Positions 33,652 to 35,000 of a stretch of 35,000 nucleotides of DNA are shown here, piece by piece (the first letter of the stretch is position 1; each line of letters opens with the position of its first letter). The stretch spans positions 1 through 35,000 of the forward strand of contig MGWK01000002.1 of assembly GCA_001800975.1 (NCBI GenBank). Reading direction: 5' to 3'. Under the pieces are notes generated by a model. That model was not told the origin of the DNA and did not search any database. It saw only the letters and a list, made by a program, of their open reading frames with translations. Position numbers and translations under genes: made by a program. Source of the stretch: Flavobacteria bacterium RIFCSPLOWO2_12_FULL_35_11. Lineage in GTDB: Bacteria; Bacteroidota; Bacteroidia; Flavobacteriales; Flavobacteriaceae.

Positions 33652-34707
33652 CTAGTTGCATTTTTTTTCAAATTCAATCCTATTGTTTTCAAATCTCAAA
33701 TCAATTTCCTCATCTTCCTCAATTTCATAAAGCACCCAATTAGTTGAAAAATCGGGCAAATCAATAAAATTTATTTTAACAACTATTTGATAGCCTGAAT
33801 AGTCAACTTGCCAAGTACCATTGATTATATTTCCATTATTATCGGCTTTTACATTCCCGTTTTCAAAAAATGTAAATAAAAAATCTGAATATTCTTCCGT
33901 TTTTTCTACAGTATTTATATTTATATTTTCTACAATCCAACTGCAGGTTACCAAAAGTTGCGTTATTTGTTCTTTAGTGCAATCATTACAATCATCATCG
34001 TTATAGTCATTATTATCGTCTTCATTACAGCTGTCTTTTGCCTCTTCAATGGCATTTTCCATAGCATCCATATCATTTATAATTTTTTCCGATCCATCAT
34101 AGAGCAACACATTAATTGGAAAATTTATTTGAACTATATGGTAATCTTCAATATCATCAATAAATTTATAAAATTGTTCGTCGTCTAAAACGGTAACCGT
34201 TTGAGCCAACTGATTGGCTGAATCAAAAATTGAAAAAGATATTGGATACACTATATCTATACATTCTATATCGTCATCCATTTCATTTTCACCTCCACAA
34301 TCATCAACAAAACCTTCCAATTCTTCTGAATTGTTAATTGTAATTTGAGAGAAATCACTTAAAATTATTGTAATTGGAAAAACAATATCAAGCTGGTCAC
34401 TATCATCATCAAATTCATCAAAAATTGCTTCAATATCATCATAATCTGCTTCAGATTCAATACTAAGTGATACGCCGTTAACCACTACCGTAGCCGGAAG
34501 TTTAATACTAATACAGCTCGCATTATCAATAATATTGTCTTTAGAACCATCATTCGTAACGGTACTTTTTACCAGTGTGGTTACAGTTGCATTTGCTATT
34601 AAAACTTCATTTTGATTTGGCTGAATTGTTTGGGAAATCTCTTTTTGACAAGAAACAAAACCGACTAAAAATAAACTCAAAAAAAGAAATTTAATTATTG
34701 ATTGCAT
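33652..34707 (-). CDS. Acidic repeat lipoprotein divergent from an ECF sigma factor gene
   Basis: 351 aa. The lipoprotein signal is MQSIIKFLFLSLFLVGFVSC with Cys20. Four imperfect repeats of about 40-44 residues follow, each opening with a hydrophobic-Pro strand: IKLPATVVV (P71), IVFPITIIL (P111), IVYPISFSI (P155) and INFPINVLL (P198), each followed by an acidic helix such as SEADYDDIEAIFDEFDDD. After a Cys/Asp-rich linker (about 227-244, DDNNDYNDDDCNDC) comes a lipocalin-like C-terminal part (WIVENIN, FLFTFFENGNVKAD, GTWQVDYSGYQIVV). No catalytic motif is recognised. The divergent sigma factor gene is 103 bp away, suggesting a regulatory pair. It ends at a clear terminator. Confidence 0.75.
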   Translation of the reverse strand: MQSIIKFLFLSLFLVGFVSCQKEISQTIQPNQNEVLIANATVTTLVKSTVTNDGSKDNIIDNASCISIKLPATVVVNGVSLSIESEADYDDIEAIFDEFDDDSDQLDIVFPITIILSDFSQITINNSEELEGFVDDCGGENEMDDDIECIDIVYPISFSIFDSANQLAQTVTVLDDEQFYKFIDDIEDYHIVQINFPINVLLYDGSEKIINDMDAMENAIEEAKDSCNEDDNNDYNDDDCNDCTKEQITQLLVTCSWIVENININTVEKTEEYSDFLFTFFENGNVKADNNGNIINGTWQVDYSGYQIVVKINFIDLPDFSTNWVLYEIEEDEEIDLRFENNRIEFEKKCN

Positions 34708-34769
34708 ATTTTAATGTTTATTATTATAACCGTTTAGTCCAAAAATACCCTACCTATTTCAAAAAAAAT

Positions 34770-34777
34770 TATCTTTA
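34770..34777 (+). promoter_or_regulatory. Possible -7 box of the sigma factor gene
   Basis: TATCTTTA is one mismatch from TAnnTTTG and lies 33 bp before the ATG. The -33 region is only loosely T-rich. Tentative. Confidence 0.35.
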
Positions 34778-34810
34778 CGTCGCAAATTTAGATACAACTT
34801 ATTAAAGTTA

Positions 34811-35000
34811 ATGGATATTCATAATAAAAAAGGCTTTTGTGATGAGAAAAATTTTAGTGATTTTTTTCTAAATCATTCTAAATTACTTCATAATTATATT
34901 TTTTACAAATGTGGTGATTTAGATTTGGCCAATGATATTGTTCAGGAAGCTTTTTTAAAATTTTGGGAAAACTGTCAAAAAATAATTTCTGGCAAAGCCA
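34811..35000 (+). CDS. ECF-type RNA polymerase sigma factor, 3' end outside the window
   Basis: My translation from the ATG at 34811 stays open to the window edge (63 codons). It begins MDIHNKKGFCDEKNF and contains NHSKLLHNYIFYKCGDLDLA and NDIVQEAFLKFWENCQK, the core of sigma-70 region 2 (normally D-A-x-D-x-x-Q-E-x-F-x-x-x-W). The form fits a small extracytoplasmic-function sigma factor. Region 4 lies beyond the window. It is divergent from the acidic lipoprotein gene, a layout in which the neighbour may be a target or a modulator. No anti-sigma gene can be seen, as the sequence stops here. Confidence 0.8.
   Translation, partial: MDIHNKKGFCDEKNFSDFFLNHSKLLHNYIFYKCGDLDLANDIVQEAFLKFWENCQKIISGKA

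Noticed and set aside
1-35000. CRISPR arrays, tRNA or rRNA genes, insertion sequences
   Set aside because: No regularly spaced direct repeats, cloverleaf-like stretches or transposase-like proteins were seen on reading the window.

Overview
The window looks like chromosomal DNA of a marine-type Bacteroidota, most likely Flavobacteriaceae. Reasons: very AT-rich DNA, a SusC/SusD pair, a one-protein hybrid two-component regulator with a periplasmic propeller, many lipoboxes, a YaiO-type outer-membrane barrel, and promoter-like TAnnTTTG boxes. I see no tRNA, rRNA, CRISPR array, insertion sequence or phage gene. The species cannot be named from sequence alone.

Left half (1-19529): a glycan-utilisation locus. 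One tightly spaced minus-strand operon runs susC (9163), susD, an aryl-sulfate-sulfotransferase-like lipoprotein, a ChrA-family transporter, a PAPS-type sulfotransferase and an FHS-family sugar transporter cut by the window edge. A second minus-strand unit carries a GH20 beta-hexosaminidase, a short GH20-like barrel protein and a GH16 lipoprotein. A plus-strand hybrid two-component regulator (13566-17663) diverges from it and is followed by two tandem GH16-fold lipoproteins. No sulfatase gene is present; the sulfur-related genes in this locus transfer or transport rather than hydrolyse. A composite DNA signature, (A)TTAATAT-like box, 9 bp, TATTGCAGAAAA, 27 bp, TAnnTTTG-like -7 box, occurs upstream of all three transcription units with identical spacing and orientation. 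It is the best candidate for the regulator's operator. Between the GH16 gene and susC lies a decayed second copy of the regulator's promoter and 5' coding region, interrupted by a perfect 22-bp inverted repeat.

Right half (19554-32835, all minus strand): transcription appears to start with a PAS-PAS hybrid histidine kinase, then a stand-alone receiver, a membrane-anchored HEAT-repeat protein, a 1296-aa fusion (GT2 polysaccharide synthase, LtaS-like phosphotransferase, TPR), a YaiO-type TPR/beta-barrel protein and a CYTH protein. After a 200-bp gap come cysQ, cysC, cysD and cysN, which make PAPS and recycle PAP. I infer a signalling-controlled machine that makes, decorates and exports a surface polysaccharide, with PAPS supply next to it. 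The TPR domain at the end of the fusion synthase is homologous and colinear with the TPR domain of the adjacent barrel protein.

Right edge (32973-35000): a small lipoprotein of unknown function, then a very acidic lipoprotein with four internal repeats, divergent from a truncated ECF sigma factor gene. A rho-independent terminator follows the acidic lipoprotein gene.
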